Of a stretch of DNA of 64,000 nucleotides, positions 24,001 through 37,371 are shown piece by piece (the stretch's first letter is position 1; every line of letters begins with the position of its first letter). This DNA is from Marasmius tenuissimus (Eukaryota > Basidiomycota > Agaricomycetes > Agaricales > Marasmiaceae). Both the position numbers and the translations under genes were made by a program. The notes under the pieces are model-generated. The model was not told the DNA's origin, did not search any database, and saw nothing but the letters and a program-made list of their open reading frames with translations. The stretch spans positions 1,426,001-1,490,000 of the forward strand of contig JAQOTA010000058.1 of NCBI GenBank assembly GCA_029532415.1. The letters run 5' to 3'.

Positions 24001-26316
24001 CAATCAGCGCTGAGATCTTGCCATCTCGAGCTTCCTGAAGGCATATTGAACGATATCGATGGGCATAACGCGACTTTGAACAGCTCGAGGATTCGATGAC
24101 CGTCAGCGCCTCAAGGACTTCATTCAAGTCGAGTCATGAGACCACGCCACCAGAATTCAGAAATGGATGCGAAAGTTCAAAGCCTTGTCGCTCCTGCTAT
24201 GTAGAAACGTCATTGTAATTGTATAATGGGAATCGATGCTACCTCTGTTGAGCTACGACCTGTTTTGGGCCAATCATTCAGTTTTTTCTCGTGAGTATAA
24301 GAGTCGATGGAGGATATCTGACATCTCTCGTTCATCCAGCAGTAGACCCTATCGAGAGGATCTGCCCTGACGGTGATTTGCCGGAGGAGGCAGTGTCCAC
24401 GTGCTCATAGAACACCGGAATTATCACTAGTACTGTCAGCATGGTGCCGGAGGGTGCCGGGGATTCAGAGTCAACGCCTTTTGATTTTCTCAAGCTGTCA
24501 CTACAGTACAGCGGGTATACAGCAACGGTAACAACAGCTTGGCCACTTCCAATCTTTCAAGTTTCCAAAAAGCGTTGAGAAACACCTCTTTCTGTGTCAC
24601 CCGACCGCTCTGGAACATCTCTTTGTATTCAACTTCCACCATGCTGACAGCAAACACGTATTCGAGCGCGCGGCGGCAATCAGTCATTTGCCGTGCAAAA
24701 GACGAAAAGCGTTAGCTTTCCCCTCTTCCACCGACTCCATATCGGTAACTGTCGATAATACTGTGTCATCAACGGAACCTTCGAGTCAACAGAGCTATCT
24801 TGCATCTATCACGGAGTTTAGTACTTTCCGTTTTTGTGATCTGTTCGATGCTCGCGGTTAGCTGTAGAGCATAAAAATGAACGCGTTGGACTGGGAAAGG
24901 CAGTAAACTCGACCGTCAAATATGGCTTCAACTACCCATCATCAACACAATAATATCCATGGCGGTAATAACAACAATAACTTTGCCAATGGTATTCAAA
25001 ACATCCACAAAGGAAGAGATTGGCTTCAAAACAACTCCACGGGACAGATTCATGTCAATAGTACGCTAGATCCCTTCGTTCCTTGGGTTCATGTTGTTAG
25101 TCCTGACCACTTTCTTTGAGATTACGGTCACGAGGATTCGGACGACGAAGACGATGAGGGCCGCCCTCTTTTGCCGAAGGAGCTCCAGAAGGAACTCAGA
25201 GCATTCAAACGCCAACGCACTGGCGAGCTTAGCGACGACGAACTTAAGAAGATAGACGGTCAGGAGTACCTGGACAGGTGGCAGCGTGTAAGTTGGAACA
25301 CTTGGACGCTGAAGTATTTGATCCAAATACCCCATCCTCAGATGATTATCAGCGATCTTCCAGGCAATACATTGTCCCCGGCTGATAAAAATGCAATTCT
25401 GGACGCCATGATTCGGCTCTCTAAGGTTTCAGGTCTCTCTCCAAAGTGCCTCAGCATTCAAGACGTTGGCATTAAAGATCTCAACCCTGTTCCGCTTCAG
25501 GCTGCAGAGGACAAAAACGCGGAGTTGGAGACCCTCAAAGGGAAGATTGACAACCTAGACGTGACTGTCAAAGCGCTGAAACAAGCCGGACCTGACGACA
25601 AGGAGCTGGGGGTAGGTTTCTCGTTGGAAAGCTGGCCATGACACTCGCATTTCTTACTAAACTTCTGGACCTACTAGATGCTCTTGAAACATGCCTTGGC
25701 CTGGCAAAAGCTGAATCATAGCAATATCGTACCCTTTCTGGGTTTGTATTACTATGATGAAAGTCGTTCGCGGGTTTGCCTCGTCTATCAGTGGATAGAA
25801 CAGCTCAGTCTTGACGAACACGCCATCGACAATAAAGAAGGATTCGTAAGTTTTCGACTCCCGATACCCGTGATATGTCTAATGCTCGATATAGGCAAAA
25901 GGTATACTTGACGGCGTCAAACATCTCCACAATGAGAATATCATTCATGGTGACTTGCGGCGCGTGAGTCGGGTTTTTACGTTTCTATTAGTCCTTCTCA
26001 TGACCTCTCGAACAGTCCAGCCTGCTGGCACCTCGAGGCAAACCTCCTCGCATAGCGGACTTGGGGCTCACACAAGTTCTGGGCAAGAATGCAAAATCGG
26101 ATAGGTATCAGTGCGCACGCGTATTGTACAAGGAGGTGAGCGCCTTACCAGCGGCGTGCGTCAGTTGTTTTATAATAAATCTCACTTTCTCGTTAGGTGT
26201 TCGGAGGCTTATCAACGAAAAAGCCGCCTACCATACCTCCGGGTATGTCTGACGAAACATGGGAAGTGGTTAAGGAATGGTTGAGGACAGATATGTCCTC
26301 ACAGCCTACTGTATGA
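21055..26316. repeat. Tandem duplication, copy I
   Basis: Paralogous to 26,640-32,540 in the same order and orientation. Shared landmarks: 21,060-21,330 with 26,650-26,910 (GTCGAGTTTGCCGRCCGCC and flanks); 21,725-21,960 with 27,365-27,585; 22,660-22,970 with 29,290-29,600; 23,450-23,960 with 30,435-30,640; the kinase gene 24,922-26,316 with 30,937-32,540. Apart from the kinase gene, the shared parts contain stops in different places in the two copies, so they look like decayed coding or regulatory DNA. Confidence 0.75.
24922..26316 (+). CDS. TKL-type kinase homologue A, probably a pseudokinase
   Basis: Seven exons (24922-25060, 25121-25287, 25342-25611, 25678-25845, 25895-25963, 26016-26135, 26197-26316) close in frame as 350 aa. 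Exon 1 encodes an Asn/Gly-rich head ending in GRDWLQNNSTGQIHVN. An acidic linker follows (DSDDEDDEGR), then a helical region and a kinase-like fold. Visible landmarks: a beta-3-like lysine (VTVKALK), a hinge region (VCLVYQWIEQLSL), a catalytic-loop-like IIHGDLRR and a metal-site-like IADLGL. Missing: a glycine-rich loop before the lysine, the usual Asn after HGDLxx, an APE motif, and most of the C-lobe (only about 50 residues follow). Family knowledge says such a protein should be inactive or regulatory. It has a closer paralogue 6 kb downstream and a fuller one at 56.8 kb. Confidence 0.7.
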
Positions 26317-26639
26317 TATGGCCGTTCGAATAGCTAACCTGGGTTGGATATAGCATGTTGTCAAGTAATCACTATGCTTCACTATGTCGGTCCCCGTCGC
26401 TCTGCTGCACCTGATTTCAGAATACCCGGATCTCGGTGAAGAAGCTTCCGAAAGATATTGTACGACGTGAACTGAGTTCATAGTCGTCCGAATTGGCGAA
26501 TGAAAAGTGACCTTGTACGTGTGTATCAGTTGTATCCGATGAGATGAAGACTCAAGTAGAATCTGGATTATTGAACGCAGCCACCTCAAGGCGACCTTGT
26601 GGCTTCATTTGATGGTGGCCAAACTTCCGTGTGTTTGCG

Positions 26640-29600
26640 ATCGTAACGTCGGGTTGTTTGGATCTTCTGTACGTATTGTGGTCTCCTCGAGAGGACCTGA
26701 GAGAAAGCCCATCCCTCTATTTTGGAATTTACTGAAATTCGACGAGCCAGAACCGTGAGCGCTCTCAGAGATTGGGAATGCGCATTTGAGAGAAGGTGGT
26801 TATGGGTCACAATGGGTGTCTGTGTGGGGCCATAATATGGTACCATGGCACCCGTGGTCGAGTTTGCCGGCCGCCGGACGGAGGGTGTGCTTTGACCGGA
26901 ACCAACTTCATTTCAGTCGTCTTGATTCTTCACCACTCGACAATCAAAGATACGCGAGGATGAACGTCTTCTCCAGCCTTCCTTCAGACACAAAGACGAC
27001 AAGTTGACACATATTCTGATAGAACATGGTTGATGGAATCTGTTGAAACCTCAACAGGTCTGTTCAATGTTCATATAACCTGAACCCGCACTGATTTCTT
27101 TCCCCTAAGTTCGACATTCAAACGTTCATAAAGCGATCGACCTGAGAGTTGGCAATTATATGGATCTCCAGCTTCTGCTACTCAGACCTTGGGTTCTGCC
27201 AGTTTTCTCAGCGCGAACAGTGGTGTTTCGACTGCCCTCAAGTTTTGAAAGTCAGGAATGTCAGATGTGGTGATAGGTGGTCTGATCTGATAGTGAGCTC
27301 GAATGAGTTCGCGTAACAGATTTGGTACGTTTTACTTTACCCATTGCTCGAAAGAGTGTTCGCCTGGAGTTTGAGCATTAAACATTGAACCCCCGACTCC
27401 GGGGCCAGAGGCTTTTCAAGCGTTGGGCTATCCCCTTGAGGCATCGCCAAGCCCACCATTCGGGACTCGGTGGTTTTGGGACACGGACAGGCGGGAGAAA
27501 AAGTCGGCGAGGGGAGTGGGAAGAGACGTTGGGTGTGTTGTGTGTTTTGGAAAATTGGACCGGATGTGAAAGGGGAGGCTCGAAGACAGACGTTGACTGT
27601 GAACGCGGGCGTGCGCTTTCCTTGTCTTCAACAAACGCCTGACTACTTTAGCACATCGGCTTCTGGCAATCACGTCTCGACGAGCTTTGACGCTCCTTAT
27701 ATTCTGACAATCCGACTCTATGCCGCCAAACTCGTTTATCGTCACGCCAGATCCAGTCCTAGTCTACTGAAGACCTTCCCTCCCCACTCATCTACTTCCC
27801 CCGCATATGCGTTGTTAACTTCCCAGCATAAATCAATCATACTAGCGAGTATGTCCCTCGGCGATACTGCAATATTCGAATCGACACAAGGAAGGTCGTT
27901 CATCGTGAGGTGCACCGTACGCCGGTGTAAATGCAGTCCAAGACAGATTAAACGGTCAAAATGCATTCTACCACTTCCAGTTCAACCAACAAGCCAAGGA
28001 AGTCGGATACGGGGCTCGTGATGCAGTCGAGGTGGCCACCAGTGGGCAGTGGGCAGCGTCACCTAAGGTGTTTTTGGGGTACCTTCGAGTATTCAGCGGC
28101 GAAAGAGTACAGTCCGATCGATCGACCGGGCATGAGAAATCAGGTGCTTTCGCGATCAACAACCATTCCGTTTTCAGCAACTTATTCCTCTCTAGGGTCT
28201 TTCCTCCGCTGAGCGGCGCTCCTCTTGACGCGAGACACTTCCACTCTGGACCTTTGGCGTCCATGAACCTGAGTGTGTTGGAAGAGGCCGCCCTTCGTTT
28301 CCGATGAATGTGCCGGTGCCACTGACAGTCCACTGTCGGCGAGTCCGAGGGAGTAGGGCAACAGCCAATTTAGGCGGCTCTTGATGTCCATTTCCTCGGC
28401 GACAAACGCTCAGCGCTAAGTTTTGAGCTTTCTGAGGGCTTGTTGAACAATAACGATGGGTCTTCCGACAGCTTGCTCACTTCAAGTGAGAGCAACCCGG
28501 TATTCATTTGTACCCTCCACTACGAAAGAACCCCAACGAAACGTCTCCGCATGGACATCCACAACTACCATTCTGCCCCCCTGCATATCTTTCCTTCTCT
28601 TCCTCCCAACCGAATACCTCCGTCTCCCACCCATGACCCTCCATGGGGCTCCTCACTGCAATCGTCATGTTCTGAGCGTACAGTTAGTTTCGAGGAGTCG
28701 GGAGTCGGTTGCTGGTGCACCGCCGCAACCATCACCTAAAGATGCCATGGGAACAACTACAATTATCGAGCATCTTTTGTGTTCCGGAGGGAAAGTATAA
28801 AACCCAACCCCGATGTCGACTCAAACAATGTTAGGAGCGCTGAACAAGGAGGTGGAAACACTAATCGCGGTGTTGGATTTTGACGTGATAACTTCCCGGC
28901 TTTCACTAGATGATACCTTAAGCACGTTGCTCAGTTAGATCCCGTTTGCATGTGACCATGGAAATCGCTTCCCGACTCTTCTCAGAACTTATCTAGGTCT
29001 CTCAGACCGACCCTGGCGAACAAAGTCAAAAGCCCTGTTGAAGACTGCGAATGGGCTCCGAACAGACGAGATCACAAAGTGATTCGGGTCGGAGAGTGCC
29101 AAACCTATCCATCCCACCCTCACTAGCTCACTTCTCCCACACCTATTATCGTTGACCTCCCAGTTCACCGCTAATCATTCGGCGGCTTTTTAGCGATATA
29201 CAGGGTGGTGAACCTAGCATCGCCGATTTAGGAGGGAGGGGGGTGTGATTGCGTGGTCAACGCGTCTGCACGGAGGGTCGCATCAGATCTCTGAGCACTC
29301 TATCAGCGGACTTCCATAGAAGGACTGATGAGAGTCTGACTACCTGTCTGGCTCCTCATGAGGCAGCTGCTTCGTCTCAAAAAGTTGCCAAAGCTGTTGG
29401 AACGTAAAGCCGTGAGTGAAGCCCTATACATCATACAAAAATCTCTCAATTGATCAGACGTCCGATTGGGCGCGCACAGAGATGCTATGTGGATACAATG
29501 GAGAGTTCTAGTTTTGGAGCCACAAGGCACTCGATAGCCTTCTAGCACGGGATAGAGTACACCGTGATGGTAGGCGTGTTCTATGTTCATCGGGCGTCAT

Positions 29601-32540
29601 TAACGTCTGGGAACGAAGACCCTTGACTGGTCAGAACCAGAGGAATGTATTGAGATTGATCTTCTAGGCATGCGCAAGGTGGTATGTTCGCGATTTACAA
29701 ATGTGGAGTACCTCCACTCTGTACTTCTGGCGCTCAAGGGTGCTGTTGTGTGGGAGAAGAGGTCGTCGTTTCTTTCGTTTCTGATGAGTGTGTCGGCGAG
29801 CAAGTAACTCGATGCCACGCCCTCGCAGAAAGCGACGGCCAATCGGATGTCAGAAGTCGAAGGGCGTGCCTTTCTGGACAGTTGGTAACCCTCGGTGGCC
29901 GAGGAAATTGGAAGAAGTGGTCTCGGGCGTAGGCACTTACCGTCGCAGGATGGAACGAGAGCGACCTCTATTTCCCTCGTTGGCGCTCGAGGCGGTGTTG
30001 GTGGAGAGGAGGAGGCATCGGTACTCGGACGAATGCGTTTGAGTCGAAGTTCGGATGCACCAACGGTTGTCAGTCAAATCTTATTCCTAGACTGGCACCT
30101 GGGTCTGGGCGAGTGGGGATGAGCTGGTGGTCACTGCGATGGCCAGACATTTCTCCCCGTGCCCCCGCGACGAGTTTCCCTCTACCGTTACTATTACTCG
30201 CCAAAGGCCGTGATAGGTGAGGACTCAGGTGGAGACGATAGAGTGGTTCGGGAAAGTGGCAATGACGCGGAAAATCGGACACGGGAGACGATTGTAGCAA
30301 GGGTGAAGGATGGATGCGCACGCGGAGAGAGATATAGATTGAGACACGAGCCATTAGAATCTCTTTTACCCCTGTTGTACGAGGGGAGGAGACAAGAACT
30401 CAGGCGCCTCGGACGCGAAACTCTGGACCTGACCATCACGATACGAGTCGACTCCAAACTGTGAGTTTCGGATCTGGGACTCTACGACATGATTCAGAGG
30501 AGATTCCGTCGGGCCTGGAGAATTTGAAAAGCAAAGAAAGAACGAGCTTCCATTGTCAGGCAGATGGTGGTCGTCCGAGTCGTACTCAATCTCTGATCCC
30601 CGACGACATCGTCCATTGTCACAGGTTGCACAAACTATGATCCAGGGTTCACGGCCTTCGTGTTGGCGATAAGCGCTGGGCGCCGAAATCTTGAGTCTCC
30701 CAAGGGCTGGTTAAACGATATTAATGAGCACTCACGTGAACTGAACAGCTCAAGAATCTAGACTGATTAAAGTCAGTAGGTACTAAGCGCCCACGCCACC
30801 TCCACATACTAGACTCCCACGGAATATTCGAGTTCTGGCAGCTGTCTTGCATGTATTACATTCCGTTTAAGCGCTCATGAGGACATATAAAGCGAACCCC
30901 ATTGGACTCGGAAAGTAACGAACTCGAAGGCCAAACATGCCAGCTCAAGATCGAAATGCCCCAGGGCCACACTTCACCAACAATTTCACTGGTGGCAACA
31001 ATAACAACAACTGGAGCAATGGTACTCAGAATAACCATAGAGGAAGAGATTTTCTCCAAAATACCTCTACGGGACAGATTAATGTCAAAAGTACGCCAGG
31101 ACGCCTGACGCCTCCCTCACTTCTTGATTGCTTCTTGAGCCTGACTGTTCTCTTTAAGACTACGGTAAAGATGATTACGGTAAAGATGGCTCGGACGATG
31201 AGGACGAAGACGAAGACAGACCTCTTTCCCCGGAGAAGTTCCAGGAGGAGCTTGAGACATTCCTCCGCCAATACCCCGCTTGCTTGGACGAAAAGAAACT
31301 CAAGAAGATAAACGTCCAGGATTTCTTGGACAAGTGGCAGCGTGTAAGTCGAACATCTTTGAACGCTGAAGAAGAATTTGACCAAGCATACCGTACTCAG
31401 ATCATCATCAGTGATCTTCCTGGCAAGGACAGGTTGACCCCAGCCAACAAAAATAAAATTCTGGATGCCATGACGCAACTCTCCAAGTTTTCAAATCTCT
31501 CCCCTAAGTGTCTACGAATTCAGGATGTCGGCATCGAAGCTCTTCATCCTGTCCCGCCTCCCAGCACTACGAACATAGAAGTCTCCAGAGGAAAGGTCGG
31601 GACCCAAGAAGTGATCGTGAAAGCACTAAAGGAGTCGGAGTCTGGACCGGACGAAGCGACGCTGAACGTAGGTTTTACTGTTTATTTTGCTGGAAGGCTG
31701 CCGTTTGTGTTCGACACTCAACCTCTCGGTTTGCTAGATGCTCTTGAGAAACGCTATAGCCTGGCGAAAGCTCGACCATCGCAACGTTTTACCCTTCTGG
31801 GGTTTGTACTATCTTGATGAGTCTCGCTCTCGAATTTGCCTCGTCTATCCGTGGATGGAACACCGCAGTCTCGACGAAGATAAGCCCGGCAAGCCAGAGA
31901 AGGAACCCGGAGAGTACAAGAAATCGGTGGGTACTATTCTACATAGTACGAACGTCGAATGGCTCAAATACATTTGTTCGGTACAGGCCGCAGATAGCTA
32001 CAACGATTTTGTAGGTATCATTTCGACTGCAAACAGTGCTACCATGGCTTAAAACCCCTTGATCCAGGCAAACGGTGCTATTGAGGGCCTCAAATATCTC
32101 CACAGCTTTCCGGACGCTGTTCATGGTGACTTGCACAGGGTTGGTCTGCCTTTCGCGCTGTATTCCAACTGTCGTTTTCATGGACTCTGGAACAGGGAAA
32201 CTTCTTGATCGATCCACCCGACGTTGCTCGCATAGCCGACGTGGGACTCGCACAACTCCTTAGCAAGGCAACAGACAAGACTCAGGACTTTGATAAGGAG
32301 CAGTGCGCATGTGTGCTGTTCAAGGTTAGGGTCTTGCCACCGACAGCGCACATTTTGTGAGTTAACCATCTCACTTGCCAGATGTACGGGGGTACTGGAA
32401 AGGCCTTGAAAAATACGCCGACCCGACCTGATCCCAATATGTCAGACGAAGTATGGGAAGTGATTGAGGAATGGTTAAAACAGAGTTCATCCTCACAGGC
32501 AGAGGAAACCGAGGGACCGTCCCAAGGCGGCAATAAGTGA
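26640..32540. repeat. Tandem duplication, copy II
   Basis: Second copy of the 21,055-26,316 unit, longer by about 0.6 kb. The excess seems to come from an inner duplication: the segment matching 22,080-23,230 occurs twice, once as 28,040-28,440 and once as 28,970-29,830. No intact gene other than the kinase at its right end was found. Confidence 0.7.
30937..32540 (+). CDS. TKL-type kinase homologue B, probably a pseudokinase
   Basis: Eight exons (30937-31090, 31159-31343, 31401-31667, 31738-31926, 31987-32010, 32068-32139, 32196-32324, 32382-32540) close in frame as 392 aa. The Asn-rich head ends in GRDFLQNTSTGQINVK. The acidic linker is DGSDDEDEDEDRP. Kinase landmarks: VIVKALKES, ICLVYPWMEHRSL, AVHGDLHRGNFLI (here the Asn after HGDL is kept) and RIADVGLAQLL in place of DFG. 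There is no glycine loop and no APE motif, and the C-lobe is truncated to about 90 residues. A 24-bp exon (31987-32010) sits before the catalytic loop. Its tail (SSSSQAEETEGPSQGGNK) is low complexity. The left end of the composite transposon begins 252 bp downstream of its stop. Confidence 0.7.
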
Positions 32541-32791
32541 GTTTTATCGGAGTATTGTGAACTCAGCGAATGGGTGGTAGGGTGCGTCAAGTGTGATAAC
32601 TCTGCCGCAACTTCTTGCTTACCACACTGGATTATTTAGAGCACAGAGAAGGGGATTTTATGGGACTAGTTTCCGTCAGAAAACGTACTTTTACATCATT
32701 TACGTGGTTTATTCGCGTACTTGATTGCCAATGTGTATGACCTAGTTGTCAATCCTACTCGGATTCACGCGACGTCTTTATTGAACCTACT

Positions 32792-32821
32792 TACACCAGC
32801 GAACCCAGGCCACCCTGATCA
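32792..32821 (+). repeat. Left terminal inverted repeat
   Basis: Begins TACACCAGCGAACCCAGGCC. It pairs with 54615-54644 with one mismatch (position 28, T versus C). Confidence 0.9.
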
Positions 32822-33445
32822 GTGGCTGACGGGGGTCACAAGTGAGGGTTAGACTTACCGTAGATGGCCGTATACTGTAAATCTAGCATTAGAATTGAAG
32901 TTAATTCTGATCGAACGAGGATCATTTACCGTCAGTATGATTGTAGAATGGTGAGGCGTTGGCCAAGTGTCGACAGAATGGGCGAGTCTGATAAGATGAG
33001 GATCAGCGATTGATGGGATAACAGAAGGCTGAGATAATCTTATCAAATCACGATCAGCCGCTGGGCAGAACACGTGAGACTGGTAGTAGATGGGCCGTGT
33101 CTCGTCAGAACGCGTCAAAATGACAGTGTTTGCCCACAGCCTGTTCAGCTCCTTATCTAGTCTCTCCACCCAGACTACATACGACGACCTTTTTTGTTGA
33201 ATTTGAGTGTCGGTCTGTATGTAGTCTGTTGGCAGGTAGGGGTGTTTTATGCCCAAGCCATTATGCCGTAAAAATGCCTCATATGCATGGCTTTAGCATG
33301 GAGCACCGATCACATGATGATCTGACGCGTCGTCGCGTCTCTGCTCTCACTGTAACCACGACCAGCAGCTCCCATTTCCCTATATTTCGCTCACCAAACT
33401 CCATTATTTCCATACAAATAACTTATAACCTACCATTACTCTCAG
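32822..33445. other. Left subterminal region of the DNA transposon
   Basis: No gene. It should hold the promoter of the DUF6589 gene; no clear TATA box or repeated subterminal motif was found. Confidence 0.4.
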
Positions 33446-36400
33446 ATGTATCGACATCCAGCTGATAATACATCGTCAGTTGACCCCACTTCTCTTCCCG
33501 CACCTCAGAACTCTCGTCATGAAGCCCGCAAGAACTCTCGCAGGGGTCCAGGTCGCCCGCCATCTCAAAGGCTTTCACTTTTAGTTGAACCCATTCTCTC
33601 GACCCCAGCATATTCCATACCAAACTCTCAGTTCCACTCCAGTTCAGCAACGTCTCCTCCAATGAACTTATTACCTGCCGCTTCGCTTCCGAGCCCCATT
33701 ACCCCGTCAAACCTTTCTCTCATGAGTCCGGACCTCAGCACTAACCCATCGAGTTCTCACATTGCTTTTTTCAATCATTTATCTCCAGTCACTCTGATTC
33801 ATTTTGACTCAAAGCCTCGTTCCCGGAAGCCCGGACTCTCGGAACATGAGAAAATCAAGCGTGCTATAAAGTACATCGTTGATGACCTCAAATTCAAGTC
33901 TGTAGCAGATTTTATCCTATCGTACTCTCAGAATATTCCGAAGGAACACTCGAGGAACTTTGGGGCCCGACACAAGCGCTCTTTGAAGTCGTTCTTGCAG
34001 ACAGGAAAGGCAGCACAGTTGATTGAGGTCATTTATTTCCACCGCTATTCCAATCCTTCCTACAAATCCAAAGCTCGCAATGAGCGCTCCCTCGCATTCT
34101 CTCCCTCTGTTTCTCCATTCACCATCAAACATGCTCGCAGCGCCATTTCTAGCTGGGCAGTTCAACTCGTAGGACCCTGCATATACAAAGAAGTCAGAGA
34201 ACTCACAGTAGAAGACAAAGGTGCACCAGCCGAAGAGAAAGGTGTCCGTGCATGGCTAGCTGCTTCAGCAAATGAGTGAAGCCGAGCAAAAGGGGTGCAC
34301 CAAGTAACTCGGGATGATGTTCTTGGGTTCAACTTGGCGGACTGTACCCGCATCTTCAAACGACGAGCACCACTGACTTGGTACCTCACTGAATGCATGG
34401 CTGGTCCCCGTCAGAAAGGACAAGTTATTGCCCGGAAGCGACGTCCTCACTCAATTGTAGGCCTTCCCGTTTTTTCTAAACTTATTTTGATTTGATTAAC
34501 AGTTCGATATGATCTAGTGTCAATTCTCAGCCATCAGCTCATTTGTTCTTGCCCGAAATCAGTATGCGAACGGCTACTTTGCATTGATAGCTGGGGTATG
34601 GCACATAGCTTGCAGCTCGCACATTGACGTCAAATGGTTTTCTTGCCGGGCCGCTATCACTGTTCATGACACTACATCTCATAGAGCTCTGATCACCATT
34701 GTCAACGACTCATTGGCAAAGCTCCGGGAGGAGGTAGAGCTGGCACACCAGTCTGGGAGGGTTTCTCGGCGGTATGTCCTGGACAACACGCAGTGCTTTG
34801 CTGTTGTTCACGAGGGAGGGGCATCTCGCAAGAACCATCTAATATCCGGAATGGCTTGCACTGCAATCCTACTGGAAGATTGTCCCGAAAACGCCTTCAA
34901 ACTCGAACCATTCCTTTCCCGTGTCCTTGCGAACAAGCGAGCGGGCCTCACTGTTACCCAGCTATACAAGAGCATTAATTGGACTCACATTGGACTCACA
35001 CAGTCACTTCATATTCTTCAGGCCCTTGTTCATTATGTTCCAACTCTCAAACCAATGCTGAAACTCATATCAGAGAGGTTCCGGGCGTCTGATGGCTGCG
35101 GGATTCACAGAATGCGGGAGGGACAAAAGACAAGTGTTCAGCCGCTCGGGACCAATGCTGAGAAGGAGATAGAGACGGCGGGTATGATACAAGCTCTTGA
35201 TGACTTCCATACCCAGTCCGGCTCAAAGCCCGAGTTTGCTTTGTCATTCATATCCTGGGTTTCAGGCAATGGAGGCTCGGTGTTGGCTATGAAACAGGCA
35301 AAGAAGTATCTCGCTACGAACTTTGACTCTCAAGATCCGCGATCAGACTGTGAAACCCTCCATAATCTACTCCCGACGGCTGAGCTCTGGCACACTCAAG
35401 CAACCTCACTCAATACAATTGCGGAGAATCATTTCGGTTCTGCCGTCTCCCCCGATCCATCCTCTCTTTCCTGTTGTTCCACTCTCGTGAACTTCAAGTG
35501 ACCAACCAGCTTCAGAGACTGTTCTAACTACTACCCTCTCTCTCGGTGTATGACACTTATATGGGAGACACAAGTGCTCGATTGTTGGAGGTATGTACAG
35601 TCTTGAATCCAATGTCAAACAACAAGACACTGATATCTGAGCTACTTCTAGAATTGAGCTCGGTCTGGCATTGCACCAAGAAGTCATACCTCATTTCGAA
35701 CGGCTTGAGCGTGAAAATAAAGTACCATCATTCTCTGTGCTTCTTGACATTGCTGGAGTTGTGGTCAATCGTTACATTTCCCTCAAAGGCTATGAGCAAG
35801 CTTTATCTCTGAAGGCTAATGAGGCTTCACCGTTGAAAAGCCGCTTCCCTGTCAAACAACCAACCCCGTCGATCCCCCTTTCTGCTCAGACTCCCCAGGA
35901 TGCCGAAATGATAGCTGAAGACAGTGTTGATGAAACTGTAGACAGGCCAGCAGCCTCTACGACGAAGGCCACCAAATCATTCCAGGAGAAGCCAGACTTT
36001 GATGGTGACTGAATGCTCACCAACTCTATTCTATTCAAGGTTGAATTTTCATGGTGGCTAGAAGCATCGTATGCAATCTCAGAGGGCGATGTTGGCCGGG
36101 TTTTTGAGATTGTGAAGGTAAATACTGGCCTTTCCCGCATGGAAGATCCCTCATACTGACATGTAACTAGATCTGGATATTTCTTTTTGCAGGCGCAAGC
36201 AATAGTAACTACTGGGATTTAATGCTTGATCTCTGGTGCTTATTTGAGCTTGAGTGTGGTCCAGCATTGAAGACAGCGTTGTGGAATAACTGGCTTGTTG
36301 ATCTTATGGGAGAAAATGGCAACTGGAACCCGGCAGACTTGGTGCAAGAGCATTTCAATCGATGGCTTGAGGATCTTGTCGAGAAAAGTGGCGCATCATT

Positions 36401-37211
36401 TGACAATACATTCCTCTGGAACACTATCTCACCCAACGTCAATCTCTTCTTGCATCTCAAAAAGCAGTTTGAGGTTGCCTATGATCTTCGGAAGCGGTCC
36501 AACACACACACATCTCCACATCTTCGAGACGAATACCAGATGCTTCTCAGCTTTTTTTGCAGAAGAAGACATCCATACCTTCATTCCGAAATGTTCGTTC
36601 GACCATGCCGCTGTCAACTTAGTAGATTGTGAATACTCGCGCTATGATGATGGCTTACTAGATGAGATATTGGGAAAACACACAGCACAGATCAACGTAT
36701 TGCGGGCAATTGACTCCATCAAAAAGAGAACCAACATTGGGAACAATAATATGGATGTTGATGCAGCCGAGGTACAAGAGACATTACAACCACCTTCGGA
36801 CTCGGGAATCTTATCCTCACCATCCTCCACGTTGCCATCTGCCATTCCTGCCTCACCAGCAGCCTCGCCATCCCCACGGTCATCATTTCCGTCGGAATCT
36901 ATTCGCCAGACTCAGAGCCGGACATAGAAAGTGGTTCAACTGATGATCTAAATGACCATTCTGAAGTGGATGATGTAGAAGTGTACTCACGGTTGAAGCC
37001 CGGGCCTGAAATAATGCCATCCATTGATCAAGAAACAGGCTGGTTGATAGATGATTGGATGGATGATGAAGAGTTAGAGAAAGAGATGGAAGATGATGCA
37101 GAGGAGTGCAAAGAGGATGTAGATGGCAGGGCAGCAAGCAGTGAAGATGATTCAGAAAGTGAAATAGAGGACCAGCAGTCAAAGGAGAGCGACTCTGAAT
37201 ATGAATTGTAA
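33446..37211 (+). pseudogene. DUF6589-family protein, candidate transposase, broken
   Basis: The frame runs from MYRHPADNTSSVD at 33446 through a Ser/Pro-rich basic head (KNSRRGPGRPPSQR) and a helical N-domain. The family core follows: FVLARNQYANGYFALIAG, TVHDTTSHRALITIVND, then VLDNTQCFAVVHEGG. The C-terminal core SEGDVGRVFEIVKIWIFLF, NSNYWDLMLDLWCLFELE and DLVQEHFNRWLEDLVEKSG is what I recognise as DUF6589. It ends in an acidic tail at TAA 37209-37211. Introns: about 34455-34500, 35591-35651 and 36118-36170. Breaks: TGA at 34277, 35499 and 36010, each fitting a former CGA, and a frameshift in a T7 run near 36550, perhaps another near 36880. Family function is not established. As partner of a helicase inside TIRs, a transposase role is my inference. 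Confidence 0.75.
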
Positions 37212-37371
37212 CTCACCGTAGCAATATTAGAATGTTATGGAGCATTTTCCATACGCCGCATGTGTTCTGAATGACGTGTGTTGTACGCTGGCCGATAACT
37301 TGCAGCCACTTCTGCACAACTTTCAGCAGGTTTCTTGGCTTGCCGCGTCCTTTTTGCGGGAGGCTCACTTA

